From Callorhinus ursinus (Eukaryota > Chordata > Mammalia > Carnivora > Otariidae): DNA of 64,000 nucleotides. The notes under the pieces were generated by a model, which was given only the letters and a program-made list of their open reading frames with translations, was not told where the DNA came from and ran no database searches. Shown in pieces: positions 22,382 to 35,300 of the stretch. Location of the stretch: positions 4,224,656 to 4,288,655 of the forward strand of contig NW_020312968.1 in assembly GCF_003265705.1 (NCBI RefSeq), read 5' to 3'. A program made the translations under genes and the position numbers. Each line of letters opens with the position of its first letter. Within the stretch, counting starts at the first letter, position 1.

Positions 22382-25062
22382 ATTTACATAAATCAAGTAT
22401 AATCTTAGAAATATAGAAACTAACTTAGGGGCGCCTGGGTGGCTCAGTCATTAAGCGTCTGCCTTCGGCTCAGGTCATGATCTCAGGGTCCTGGGATTGA
22501 GCCCTGCATCGGGCTCCCTGCTCTGGCGGAAGCCTGCTTCTCCCTCTCCCACTCCCCCTGCTTGTGTTCCCTCTCTCGCTGTGTCTCTCTCTGTCAAATA
22601 AATAAAATATTAAAAAAAAAGAAACTAACTTAAATGTTTTTCAAGTTTACATAATTTGGGATAACCTTTGATAAATAAAAGCTAGTTTAAGTTAGTTGGT
22701 TTAATAAAAGCAGGTGTATCCTTAAAATTTGTCAAGAAAAGTATAAGATGACAGTTGTTTGATGTCTAATCAAGCATAATTGTTAAAAGCAAGTAATTTA
22801 AATAAATATAAGTAAGATAAAGGTTTATACTAAGCTAAAGTAAATAACAGTTATTCACTGATATCTAAATCATTTCCAAATAAGATAAGCATTAAATGCT
22901 AAGCATCAACTTGTCTACTTCTGGCTTTTCAGCTTTTTACAGAGAGACAAAAGATGTGTGGACCTATGAAAAAGCATGTTTTATGACACATTAAAAAATT
23001 TACTATGAGGAAGAAGCACAGAGATTAGAGAAGGTTATGCAGGTGTTCAGTACTCTGCTAGCCTAGGGACTGGCCGACAGGTGGGAGAACAGAATAATAC
23101 GTTGGAGACCTCACTATGCCATTTTGCAAAGCTAGGAGAGACCAAGATGCTATGAATTAAGATCTAGGTGCTTAAGACAAAGCCTGAGTAGGATGCTAGG
23201 AGTTGAAATCTCTAAGAAAGTAATGAAAATAAGATGAGGATATTATGGTGATTGATGAAACACCCCACGCCATCCAACCCCCAAGGCAAAGTAAAATTTT
23301 AAACACAGCAAAATGCCTAGGAGAAAATTCACATTTTTTTCCCCTCTGTCCCTTGAAGTTGTAAATCTTATCATGTCTTTGAAATGTAAACACCCCAGGA
23401 GATAACCAAAACTTTGCTCACAAAGCCTGAAGAAAAAATATACCTTTGTGAACAAAGATAAAACAATTACTGTTTCTCTCCATCTGAGCTTGCCAGAATT
23501 CAGAAACTCTTATTAAATATTCTTATTTTTCATGACAATATATGTGTTTGCATTAAACTCAGTAAGAATCTGTTCTCCTTGCAACGGGACACAATTGGAC
23601 AAGTCCTTGGCTTGGCAAAATTCTAATCTGAGACACCTTGTGAAAATTTCCAGCAAAGCAAGATTGAAGAGACCTACATGGTCAATCACTGTTCTGGCTG
23701 CATTTATGTAAATAATCAGGCAAATTTATTAAAGCTAGATTTAATTTGCAAGCAAGCCAGTCTTAACCGTGGTTACCTTTGATGGAAATGGAGATGCTTC
23801 TAGAAAGAAAAATTAAATTTTAGTGATACAACTTTGTGGACATCAGATTCTAGTGCTTTTGAGGTTTGGTTTTCTACCTGTAAACTGGGCTGCATCCTGA
23901 ATTCTTCTAGTTTCCCCCAGTATTTGGCTAGAACTCTCCAGACTAACGTTCCTAATTTTCGCCCACTCTTTTGACTTGGAATCAGTAGGAAGGAAACCCA
24001 AACTGCCCTTTTCCCAAAGCCATGCCAGCTAAAGCTGGACAACTTAGCATAAACTTCAGAGAAATCACAACAGCTCATGTGTGGACAATCCTCACGCCCG
24101 TTGCTATGCAGCAACTCAGAAAGATCACTAGAGATATTCACTCTACAAACCAGGACAATCTGTCAGCTTGCCCACCACCTGCCCTCTCTCCATTTGAAGA
24201 TGCCTAGAAACCTGACATCCACAAATCTTCTCAACGGGCGGCTCTCCAAACTCAGACACTAAATTTATAATTTGCTCCAACTATTAACTTTTGTTTTTCT
24301 TTGATAGAAATGCCTCTCATTAAATTATCTGACTGCCCACATCATATGGAGATATCATATGGTAAAAACTCACCTGCAGCATCGCCTCTTGAAATAAAAC
24401 ATCCCCGTATTCATCCTGTCCTAAGAAATCCTGAGGATATGTGATTGCTAATACACCATGTTGTGCCTGTGTAAATGACTTTTAAGAAAGTAGAATCCAT
24501 TTGATTTTTTTTTGAGATTCTAACTATTTAGGCCTAGAAATCATGCTATTTATTAATAGAACAATTATTTCCTTACTGTAATAGATTGTGTCTTGCTATT
24601 TAAAAAATGTTTGAATACTATTTCTGCTTCCTTATTGGTGAATACATCTATAATGATATTAAATTCAATAAAGTTAAGAAAACTATATCCCCAGAGAACC
24701 CACGTGATTTATTGAACTGGTTAAATCTTGGCTCCAGGGAATCTCTTCTCTGGGGAACTTTTTAGTCCTTGGCCATTGTTCTCTCTAGTCAGCATATGAA
24801 CATCTGTAGTGTGTTGGATACTCCCAAGGGCTTTAAATGTCTGCTGGCAGCCACTCACATGCCAAATGGTATCCATCAGGATCAGACAAGTGGATGAAAT
24901 CAACGAAATCAACAATAACCACATCAATAATGATGATGACTACATAGCCCTCCGGCCTGATGACTCAACAGGAGAAACAGCAAATACGTGATTCTTCAGC
25001 CTGCCTGCATCAATGGTGGTGACCAAGAATAATGGTTGGTCTAGCCTGCTGAGAGAATGACC
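22382..25062 (+). pseudogene. Proviral internal remnant, right part
   Basis: Sequence between the L1 and the polypurine tract, interrupted by a SINE. By position it should contain pol or env remains, but none could be recognised: no frame over 113 codons and no catalytic motif seen. With the left part this leaves only about 3.4 kb of interior, so most of the genome was lost or never present. Confidence 0.5.
22428..22620 (+). mobile_element. CAN-SINE
   Basis: Head GGGGCGCCTGGGTGGCTCAG; tail AAATAAATAAAATATTAAAAAAAAA. Perfect direct repeat GAAACTAACTTA at 22416-22427 and 22621-22632. It lies 60 bases from the L1 3' end, in proviral sequence. Confidence 0.97.
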
Positions 25063-25075
25063 AAAAAGGGGGAAT
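25063..25075 (+). other. Retroviral polypurine tract
   Basis: AAAAAGGGGGAAT immediately precedes the 3' LTR start, the position and composition expected for the plus-strand primer of reverse transcription. It supports the LTR boundary at 25076 and the orientation of the provirus. Confidence 0.82.
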
Positions 25076-25622
25076 TGGGAAAAATCAAAAGCAAATGAAG
25101 ACCAACTTTGAAAATTCCCTGAGCAGGCAAAACCAGTTTAGTCATATAAGCAAAATTTAACTTCACTCATTTTGCAAGGCTAACTTGACTTGGGTCATGT
25201 CTTGCTTGTATCTCGAAACTGTAAGCAAAACTTGAATTGTTTCCCAAGGTTGGTACGGGGTAACCACTGACCAATTCCATATCATTTAAGAAAATTCTAG
25301 GGCTACCTGGCTGGCTCAGTCAGTGGACCATGCAACTCTTGATCTTGGGGTCATGAGTTTGAGCCCCAGTTGGGTACAGAGATTACTTAATAAAAAAAAT
25401 TTTTTAAAGAAAATTCTAATATTATAAGCAATCACTGTGAAGAATAAACAGTCACTGCCTTCTCACTATATAAACTGCTTTATAGCAATATACCCCTGAG
25501 CTTCATTCTATGTTTTGGTTTGAGTGCACTCAGTTGCAAATTGTCTTTTGGTATGTACACAATAAAATCTTACTAATTACTACTTTGGTGATTCATTGAT
25601 TTTACTCCTGTTACTTTTGACA
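25076..25622 (+). mobile_element. 3' LTR of nested provirus
   Basis: TG...CA ends, about 430 bases without its SINE. Matching blocks, TATA box (25467-25473) and AATAAA are shared with the 5' LTR. The two LTRs differ at many positions and by small indels, which implies an old integration, since LTRs are identical when inserted. AATT at 25623-25626 completes the target duplication. Confidence 0.9.
25300..25406 (+). mobile_element. Short carnivoran tRNA-derived SINE inside the 3' LTR
   Basis: About 107 bases: CTACCTGGCTGGCTCAGTCAG head, GATCTTGGGGTCATGAGTTTG B-box region, then GATTACTTAATAAAAAAAA tail. It lacks the CT-rich middle of the other SINEs, so it is a different, shorter subfamily. Direct repeat AAGAAAATTCTA at 25288-25299 and 25407-25418. 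Confidence 0.9.
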
Positions 25623-25626
25623 AATT

Positions 25627-25700
25627 TTAGGATACCCAGATCATACTGGAGAACTGTTTAGTGTGAGAACCCCCAGCACCCCCACACACTGAAATTGGTG
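25627..25700 (+). mobile_element. Old LTR, right part
   Basis: TTTTAGGATACCCAGATCA, then GGAGAACTGTTTAGTGTGAG and a C/A-rich end. This is the expected continuation of the LTR broken at 13836, now 11.8 kb away because of the provirus. LTR end probably near 25689. Confidence 0.62.
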
Positions 25701-25730
25701 ACCGAGGTCCTTAGCATGCAACAACTGATT

Positions 25731-25760
25731 AAACAACAACAACAACAACAACAACAACAC
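25731..25760 (+). repeat. (CAA)n microsatellite
   Basis: About nine to ten CAA units. Confidence 0.95.
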
Positions 25761-27534
25761 TCTAGGAGTCCTTAGAACATGGAAACGAAACCCAGGGAAA
25801 AGATACTGGACTCCAAGCTAAATTGGCAGGTTAAGTTCTCCATGTCATTGTAACGTGGGTATTAAATAAAATATTGCCTTCCTTGTGGTAAAGGCAGGTA
25901 AGATAAAGATTTAAGGACTTCCCTTATATTTAGTAACAAAGTATATTTCTGATCAAAAACAAGGACATGGGAGAGGTGACTCTTAGTGAATGAATGAATT
26001 ACCTTCCTGAAAATTATTGTATATACTGAAAATACATAAAATGAGAATAATGAAAACATCTTTAATTCATAGAAACATCCCTTGGTGAGAAGCCCATGCT
26101 CTTCCCTGTCCTCTCACGCCACTGATCTTTATTTAAGTCCAAGTGCTCAGTAGGCTTACAGTGAGATTTCATAAGTCTGGTAATTCAGAGATTTACAGTA
26201 TATTAAGCACTCCTGAACACTGACTTGCCACTGTTATGCATTATTCTCTCAGACATTAATTCACTCCCATTGTTTTTAAATGCTCATTATATCATCGTTT
26301 GTTGAAATTATTTAACCCTTCTGAAGTGTGGGATTTTCAAGCTCTTCCTAAATGTTATCTTTCCCATTCCTATTTCCACTTTGTTTCACTTATTTTTAAA
26401 TTTTTAACTATATTTTTATATATGGAAAAACAAACTACAAACATGCAAAAACATGTGCTGGCTGTAACATACTCTGCCGTGAGCAAAATTTGGAATAAGA
26501 AACTTCTATATTTGTGAGCTATAAGCTGGCACTGTATTTCCTCTTTTTTTGAAGTCAATTTTTTGCAACATACCTACATTTAAATATGTCCAATATAGAG
26601 AATTAAAACATCTTTAGTATGAGTATATTGCAAATAGATTGAAAACAAGACATGGGGGAGGTAGAATCAGGAAGACTGGCAAGGTTGCAACAATGGGCCA
26701 AAAGTATAGTAGAAGAGATCAGTTTAGATAGTTGGTTAAATGATTATATTTTTACGACAAGCGACAGATACCCATAAGACTTTCTTGAGCTGGCAAAAAA
26801 AAAAAAACTAGGGAAATAAAGCTTAGTATATAAAAATAGATTATATTCCATTCCATAGAACAGAAGGTCTAAGGTGATGGTGATGTAAAACATATGGGTT
26901 TATTTTTCTTTCATATAAAAGGAACCTAAAGGTAGGCTCTCCAGGGCCCTCCAAAGGACCCAAGTTCCACCTCTCTTTCTAATCTACCATATTTGGCACT
27001 GGTGCCTACCCTAAACGTTACCTCATGTTCCAAGATAACTGCCAGAACTCCAGTTATCACAACTACACTCCAGGCAGCTGATAGAAAGAAAAGGGTAAGA
27101 GCAAAAGGACATGAGCCTTTGAAGACATTTCCCAGAAATCTTCAACTTATGTTTCATTGGCCTACGTAAAGAAATATTGTGGTTGTTCTTATTGTTTTCC
27201 CCAGCTGGGCACACTACCCAGGAAGAAGGGAAAAATGAATACTGGGTACACACTTAGCTATCTCTGCTCAGTTAGAAATGGTAAATGACAAAGTACACTT
27301 ACTATGATAGACTCACAGAATTGATTTTTACAGGGAGAAACACAAATGTTACTGACTTACCAGGTAAAATTTCAGTAAGGTATTATCCATTCTCTGAATT
27401 ACCTATAAATATGTTTTGATTTGCAGGCAATTGGAAAATTACATTCCAAGAAGACTTTCAAAGCTAATTATTGTCAATAAGTGAAGAAAATTGTTTGAAC
27501 GTATTTTTAGATCTTTAACTTAGAGTTGCTTACT
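25761..27534. other. No feature recognised
   Basis: AT-rich non-coding sequence. No family or gene could be supported; open frames do not exceed about 76 codons. Confidence 0.5.
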
Positions 27535-27635
27535 AAGAATAGTTAAAATAGTTAAAATAGTTAAATTAAAATTTAAATTTTAAATAGTTAAATAATTAAT
27601 TAAAATAGTTATTAAATATTAAAATAGTTAAAAAT
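27535..27635 (+). repeat. AT-rich degenerate tandem repeat (AGTTAAAAT-like)
   Basis: Repeated words ATAGTTAAA and TTAAAATAGTTA in irregular array. Confidence 0.75.
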
Positions 27636-27704
27636 AATCAGAGAATAATATTTTGCTTCTTTACTGCTTTACAAAAGAAGAGAAGACTTTTAAAAAGCAT
27701 AATC

Positions 27705-27995
27705 AAACCTAGAGATACAGAGAACTGATGGTTGCCAGAGGGGAGGGGATGGGGGATGGGCAAAATAGGTGAAAGGGAGTGAAACATACAGGCTTCCAGG
27801 GATGGAATGAATAAATCCTGGGGATGAAAGGCACAGCATGAGGAAGCACGTGGTATTGTAACAGTGTTACATGGTGACAGATGGCATCTACACCTGTGGT
27901 GAGCATAGCATAACATAGAGAGAAGTTGCATCACTATGTTGTACTCCTGGAAATAAGGTAACATTGTGTCTCAACTATATCCAAATTTAAAAAGA
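27705..27995 (+). mobile_element. Old L1 3'UTR fragment
   Basis: L1M-like 3'UTR phrases: GATGGTTGCCAGAGGGGAGGGG near 27727, GTGTTACATGGTGACAGATGG near 27863, CACTATGTTGTACTCCTGGAA near 27932, then an A-rich end. Confidence 0.75.
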
Positions 27996-28459
27996 AGAAG
28001 AGCTTTGTTTGTTTGTTTTTAATCTATGAGTTCCTGGTTGCACAACTGCCATGCAACAAAAATCAATGTTGATGGGGTATTTGCCCGAGGTCCGAGGCCG
28101 TACTCCTACATGAGATGAAATTCAAATAATGTCCCTAATTAAAGCAGCACAAAAAATAAACACACATACACACTGGAACTTACGCATTCACATGAGTGTC
28201 ATCTTTCAAGATAAACCTAGAAAGGTGGACATTTCCTTCTAGTCACACATACATATTATTTTAAGGGTTTTTGCCACTCTTTGCTTCCAGGGGGGTTGAG
28301 GTAGAGAGAGAAGGCAGGGCAGGCCACTGTCTCAGTGGTTGCTATGAGCTTCATGAAAATTTTTGCTCCAAGACCATTATCTAACATGATCAATGATATA
28401 TCCATTAGAACTAGCTCCAAATGAGTTTTCATTGTTTCTAGTAAAGATTTGCCAGCATT

Positions 28460-28605
28460 GAGGACACTACCATGGACAAATTAAGGCAAATCAATTCACC
28501 CTATCAGTCTTTGTTTCTTCATCTGAAAAATGATGAAGAGGGATTAGACAGATGATCTCTAGGTCCTCCTTCAGAATGACATTCTGAGACTCTGTAATCT
28601 CCTGT
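28460..28605 (+). mobile_element. MIR-family SINE fragment
   Basis: CTTTGTTTCTTCATCTGAAAAATGATGAAGAGG is the diverged MIR core/3' phrase (TTTCCTCATCTGTAAAATGGG type), followed by GATGATCTCTAGGTCC. Confidence 0.65.
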
Positions 28606-28666
28606 GCTAACCCAATTCCTCAGATCCTACACCTAGAAAATGCAGAATTCATTATTTTAAAATCTT

Positions 28667-28867
28667 TTTTTTTAATTTTTTTAAAGATTTTATTTATTTA
28701 TTTGAGAGAGAGCGTGAGATAGAGGGCATGAGAGTGGGGGAGGATCTGAGGGAGAAGCAGACTCCCCGCCGAGCAGGGAGCCCGATGCGAGACTCGAACC
28801 CAGGACTCCAGGATCACGACCTGAGCTGAAGGCAGTCGCCCAACCAACTGAGCCACCCAGGTGCCCC
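28667..28867 (-). mobile_element. CAN-SINE
   Basis: Plus side starts with T-rich AAAGATTTTATTTATTTATTT and ends with the inverted head CACCCAGGTGCCCC. Perfect 17-base direct repeat CATTATTTTAAAATCTT at 28650-28666 and 28868-28884. Confidence 0.97.
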
Positions 28868-28884
28868 CATTATTTTAAAATCTT

Positions 28885-30987
28885 AACTCCTTTCATTTCA
28901 ATAAAAAATATAGATTACCAAAATCCCACATTCATATCATATCAACACATATGCATACACATATATAACATCCTATGTATGTGTATGTGTATAAAATAAA
29001 TGGTTATACATTTATATTAAAAACATATGGGAAATAGAAAAGATCTACTAGTCAAAATATAAGTTAACTTGATCAATTTATGTTACTTCCTTGCTACCTT
29101 CTCTAAAATCAAGAACTGTAAGAGGTAAGGAAGCAGGAAAGGAAATTAACGTGTATTAAAAAACCTCCTAAGAGTCAGACAATGGCTAACAACTGTTGTT
29201 TGTAAATCACCATGGTCTACAAAGCGTCCTGGAGTCATAAAGTCTACTAATTACGTCCCAAACAAAACAAAAATTTTTAAAGCAACTTTTAAACACCATC
29301 TAGCTTTTACAAACCCACTACTCACTCTGTTCCACTTAATTTTCCCTTTAGCTTACTCTGAGTTTCAACACCTCAATAGGCACACCTAATTCCCAGATTT
29401 TGGTGGGTATCAAGTATCAGGAAACACAGCTTTCACTGTACTATGGGACTCCCTACCATGCCTTATCTGAAGAGACATAAGTGTATACAAATACATATGC
29501 TCTTTATAAATTCTAAGCTTTTATGTTCCAAATATTTCTTTGCCTATTTCCACTGAATTACGAACTTTATAAGCACAGATATGTCAGCTAACGAAGTCTG
29601 CAGTACAGGGCGCTCCCCTGTTCCTCCAGCTCAAAGCAGTATATTTTGAACATAAAAATCTTTGATACTTGAGATAAGTATTAAATTTATCTGAGAGGTT
29701 TCAATTTTAAACCAAATCAGTGTTTCATTTCTCACCTGCTGGATTTTTCTGACTGTTTACCAATGAAAAGAGCGCTGTGTGCATTGAACGATTCAATCCA
29801 TTTTGGTCGGATATATGATATTTTCCTTTCTAACAAAAGTGCCTGAAAATCCCAGGGCAGCCCCATGCTGCTTTTTCTTTAATGTAAATTACCGCTGTGG
29901 ACTGCTACTTACAAAGTTCAGTCAATAGATAAATTTCCTACGTTCCCTCCAGTCTTTCTGAGGGTAATTTCTCCAATCTAGCAAAACCAGCTAGCTATAT
30001 GTGAGATTTCTATGTTTAAAACAAAACAAAACATACAAACAAGCTGATTTACACTGAAAACAATGGAACTCCGAGGGAAATACGGGCAGCCAAGCTGATG
30101 GCTCTGGGGGAAAAGAGTTGTTGGTACAATGTTGCACACATCCAGTTTTTTCCTATCTCTGAATTCCTGCTTATGTTGGTAAAGGAGGAACAAAGAGGAA
30201 AAAAAGATGGAGAAATATTGCATTGCTATATAACTACAGATCAGAAGAAGGGAAAGATGTCAATGAGTCTAATAAGACATAAGTGAGCAAATATTTATCT
30301 GACACTTGAGGAAATGTGCAAAAAAAAAAGCACATGGAATCGTCATAAATTCATATAATCCTGGTGAAAGCAAACACTAGCTGTCTGCAATACTAAGTGA
30401 TCTGCTCGCTCTTTCCATGTCTCAGAAATTCTTAGGACAGCGGCATCCACAATACAACTGAGAATCTCTAGAAGTGTGCTTGGCTCATCGTTGACAATTA
30501 TGATGCCCACTTCTGCTTTAGGAGATATTCTGCTTGTTTTTCTCATATACTTGCACTTCTCAGAAATCTCTTTTCAATGACAGTATCTTAACAAAGTTAA
30601 TGAAAGCAAAGCAAAAAGAACTAACATTGATTAAAATCTGAAAGAGACATTTTGTGAGCAATTCTTGTTTGCAAATGACAGTCTACAACAGTTCTTTAAG
30701 TCAAAATGTAATTTCCCCTCCCCCAATAAAAGGAAGGGTTAAAAAAAGGGGGGGCACCTTTGAACACCCCCTAGCTAGCACCTACATGCTGTCCCTCTGT
30801 TCTGGTTAACTTTCCTTCTTAATGCATAGCATTAATCTGAAGAACTCAACTGGGGGCAACACATATACCCATTTTTGGCTGAGGAAATGTGTGTATCTAT
30901 CCCCCTCCCCAAATTTAGGATTAACACAAACCACAAAAAAAGTGAAGTCGGATAGGATTTGAGAGGGAAAGATACAGAGACAAATGG
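28885..30987. other. No feature recognised
   Basis: About 2.1 kb without repeats I can name or a coding frame; it is among the likeliest unique stretches of the window. Confidence 0.45.
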
Positions 30988-31358
30988 TGTGATGGGTTGA
31001 AACCTCACCCTCAAAGTCATGTGTTGAAACCTTAACGCTGAATGTGACTGTATTTGATATAGGGCCTTGAAGGAGGTAATTAAGGTTAAATGAGGTCATA
31101 AGGGTGGAGTCCTAATCCAATAAGACCCCTGTCCTTCTAAGAAGAAAGATGCCAGTGATGCGGGGACATAGAGGAGGCAATGTGAACACAGAAAAAAGAT
31201 GGCCATCCACAAGCCAAGGAAAGAGCCCTGAGGAGAAACCAGCCCTGCCAGCATATTGATCTTGGACTTTCCAGCCTCAGAATCGTGAGAAAATTGATTT
31301 TCTGTTGTTTAAGCCAGTGGGGTGTTTTGTTATTGCAGCCCTAGCAGACTAATACACA
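30988..31358 (+). mobile_element. Solo MaLR LTR (MLT1-like)
   Basis: Clear MLT1 order: TGATGGGTTGAAACC start, GAATGTGACTGTATTTGATATAGGGCC near 31038, AGGTAATTAAGGTTAAATGAGG near 31074, CCTAATCCAATAAGACC near 31110, GATCTTGGACTTTCCAGCCTC near 31257, TTGTTTAAGCCAG near 31304 and the end GCAGCCCTAGCAGACTAATACA near 31337. Confidence 0.92.
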
Positions 31359-31746
31359 CGAGGAAGAAAAAAAAAATGAACAACAATAAAAAAGTACAAA
31401 GAGAGGGGGAAAATAAAGTGCATTTTTTTTAAATGACTGAATATGTTACAGTAAATAGGAATGGATATAAATCGAAGATAGATTTTGGACCGTGGTCTGA
31501 AAAATTGGGCTTCTTATAGAAGATTGATCAGAAAGCCTGAGGACCAGAAGGTTTTCTTTTTTCCCACACGTGTAATGGAAAGAAGCTAATAACTTCTTAC
31601 TCCTAAATACACTCTGAGTTGCAAGCACCGAATGTTCCAGTGGACACAATTCTCCATTCACTCTCTTCCCTCTGCTGAAACTCTTGCTGCAGTTCGGGAA
31701 GTTTTGGAAGCTTGGCTCGTAGAAATGGCCTGAAGCTTGTCAATTC

Positions 31747-31900
31747 TTTTTTTTTTTTTAATTTTTTACTGTTATGTTAATCACCATACATTACATTATT
31801 AGTTGTTTCTTTTTCTTTCTATGTCTGATTTATTTCACTAGCATTATAACTTTTACCCACGAGGTCCATCCATGTTGTTGCAAATGGCAAGATTTCATTC
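31747..31900 (-). mobile_element. Extra, internally deleted L1 3' fragment
   Basis: On the minus strand, beyond the first A-rich tail (31901-31916), L1 resumes with late ORF2 (GAATGAAATCTTGCCATTTGC, CATGGATGGACCTCG), then jumps to the terminal 3'UTR (AACTAATGTAATGTATGGTG) and a second A tail. It may be a 3'-transduced or template-switched piece, or an older fragment hit by the larger L1. Confidence 0.8.
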
Positions 31901-32359
31901 TTTTTTTTTAATTTTTATTGTTATGTTAATCACCATACATTACATCATTAGTTCTTGATGTAGTGTTCCATGATTCATTGTTTGTGCATAACACCCAGTG
32001 CTCCACGCAGAATGTGCCCTCTTTAATACCCATCACCAGGCTAACCCATCCTCCCACCCCCTCCCCTCTAGAGCCCTCAGTTTGTTTTTCAGAGTCCATC
32101 GTCTCTCATGGTTCGTCTCCCCCTCTGATGCCCCCCCTTCATTCTTCCCCGCCTGCTATCTTCTTCTTCTTTTTTTTTCCTTAACATATATTGCATTATT
32201 TGTTTCAGAGGTACAGATCTGTGATTCAACAGTCTTGCACAATTCACAGCACTCACCATAGCACATACCCTCCCCAATGTCTATCACCCGGCCACCCCAT
32301 CCCTCCCACCCCCAACCACTCCAGTAACCCTCAGTTTGTTTCCTGAGATTAAGAATTCC

Positions 32360-35300
32360 TCATATCAGTGAGGTCGGATGATACATGTCTTTCTCTGATC
32401 GATTTATTTCGCTCAGTCTAACACCCTCCAGTTCCAACAATGTCGTTGCAAATGGCAAGATCTCATTCGTTTTGATGGCTGCATAATATTCCATTGTGTA
32501 TATATACCACTTCTTCTTTATCCATTCATCTGTCGATGGACATCTTGCCTCTTTCAATAGTTTGGCTATTGTGGACATTGCTGCTATAAACATCGGGGTG
32601 CACGTACCCCTTCGGATCCCTACATTTGTATCTTTCTGGTAAATACCCAGTAGTACAATTACTGGATCGTAGGATAGCTGTATTTTCAACTGTTTGAGGA
32701 ACCTCCACACTGTTTTCCAGAGTGGCTGCACGAGCTTGCATTCCCACCAACAGTGTAGGAGGCTTCCCCTTTCTCCGCATCCCCGCCAACATCTGTCGTT
32801 TCCTGACTTGTTAATTTTAGCCATTCTGACTGGTGTGAGGTGGTATCTCCTTGAGGTTTTGATTTGGATTTCCCTGATGCCGAGTGATGTGGAACACTTT
32901 TTCATGTGTCTGTTGGCCATTTGGATGTCTTCTTTGGAAAAATGTCTGTTCATGTCTTCTGCCCATTTCTTGATTGGATTATTTGTTCTTTGGGTGTTGA
33001 GTTTGATAAGTTCTTTATAGATTTTGGATACTAGCCCTTTATCTGATATGTCATTTGCAAATATCTTCTCCCATTCTGTCTGTTGGCTTGGTTTTGTGGA
33101 CTGTTTCTTTTGCTGTACAAAAGCTTTTTATCTTGATGAAGTCCCAGTAGTTCATTTTTGCCCTGGCTTCCCGTGCCTTTGGCGATGTTTCTAGGAAGAA
33201 TTTGCTGCGGCTGAGATCGAAGAGGTTGCTGCCTGTGTTCTCCTTTAGGATTCTGATGGATTCCTGTCTCACATTGAGGTCTTTCAACCATTTGGAGTCT
33301 ATTTTTGTGTGTGGTGTAAGGAAATGGTCCAGTTTCATTCTTCTGCATGTGGCTGTCCAATATTCCCAACACCATTTGTTGAAGAGACTGTCTTTTTTCC
33401 TATTGGACATTCTTTCCTTCTTTGTCGAAAATTAGTTGACCATAGAGTTGAGGGTCCATTTCTGGGCTCTCGATTCTGTTCCATTGATCTATGTGTCTGT
33501 TTTTGTGCCAGTACCATACTGTCTTGTTGATGACAGCTTTGTAATAGAGCTGGAAGTCCGGAATTGTGATGCTGCCAGGTTTGCTTCTCTTTCTCAACAT
33601 TCCTCTGGCTATTCGGGGCCTTTTCTGGTTCCATACAAATTTTAGGTTTATTTGTTCCATTTCTTTGAAAAAAGTGGATGGTATTTTGATGGGGATTGCA
33701 TTGAATGTGTAGATTGCTCTAGATAGCATTGACATCTTCACAATGTTTGTTCTTCCAGTCCATGAGCATGGAACGTTTTTCCATTTCTTTGTGTCTTCCT
33801 CAATTTCTTTCATGAGTATTTTAGAGTTTTCTGAGTACAGATTCTTTGCCTCTTTGGTTAGATTTATTCCTAGGTATCTTAAGCTTTTGGGTGCGATTGT
33901 AAATGGGATCGACCCCTTAATTTCCCTTTCTTCTGTCTTGTTGTTGGTGTATAGGAATGCCACTGATTTGTGTGCATTGATTTTATAGCCTGCCACTTGA
34001 CTGAATTCCTGTATGAGTTCTAGCAGTTTTGGGCTGGAGTCTGTTGGGTTTTCCACATAAAGTATCATATCATCTGCAAAGAGTGAGAGTTTGACTTCTT
34101 CTTTGCCTATTTGGATGCCTTTGATTTCTTTTTGTTGTCTGATTGCTGTGGCTAGGACTTCTAATACTGTGTTGAATAGCAGTGGTGATAGTGGACATCC
34201 CTGCCGTGTTCCTGACCTTAGGGGGAAAGCTCTCAGTTTTTCCCCGTTGAGAATGATATTCGCTGTGGGTTTTTCATAGATGGCTCTTATGATATTGAGG
34301 TATGTACCCTCTATCCCTATACTCTGAAGAGTTTTGATCAAGAAAGGATGCTGTACTTTGTCAAACGCTTTTTCTGCATCTTTTGAGAGGATCATATGGT
34401 TCTTGTTCTTTTGTTAATGTATTGTATCATGTTAATTGATTTGTGGATGTTGAACCAGCCTTGCAGCCCAGGGATAAATCCCACTTGGTCATGGTGAATA
34501 ATCCTTTTAATGTACTGTTGGATCCTATTGGCTAGTATTTTGGTGAGAATTTTTGCATCCATGTTCATCAAGGATATTGGTCTGTAATTCTCCTTTTTGA
34601 TGGGGTCTTTGTCTGGTTTGGGGATCAAGGTAATGGTGGCCTCATAAAACAATTTTGGAGGTTTTCCTTCCATTTCTATTTTTTGGAACAGTTTCAGAAG
34701 AATAGGTATTAATTCTTCTTGAAATGTTTGGTAGAATTCCCCTGGGAAGCCATCTGGCCCCGAGCTTTTGTTTGTTGGGAGATTTTTGATGACTGCTTCA
34801 ATTTCCTTAGTGGTTCTAGGTCTGTTCAGGTTTTCTATTTCTTCCTGGTTCAGTTTTGGTAGTTGATACATCTCTAGGAAGGCATCCATTTCTTCCAGAT
34901 TATCTAATTTGCTGGCATAGAGTTGCTCCTAATATGTTCTTATAATTGTTTGTATTTCTTTGGTGTTGGTTGTGATCTCTCCTCTTTCATTCATGATTTT
35001 GTTGATTTGGGTCATTTGCCTTTTCTTTTTGATAAGTCTGGCCAGGGGTTTATCAATCTTGTTAGTTCTTTCAAAGAACCAGCTCCTAGTCTCGTCGATC
35101 TGTTCTACTGTTCTTTTGGGTTCTATTTCATTGATTTCTGCTCTGATTATTATTTCTCTTCTCCTGCTGGGTTTTGGCTTTATTTGCTGTTTTTTTCTCT
35201 AGCTCCTTTAGGTATAGGGTTAGGTTGTGTATTTGAGACCTTTCTTGTTTCTTGAGAAAGGCTTGTATTGCTATATACTTTCCTCTCAGGACTGCCTTTG

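Noticed and set aside
24700..24800. Possible env-like hydrophobic segment before the polypurine tract
   Set aside because: Only a vague resemblance, broken by stops; not supportable.
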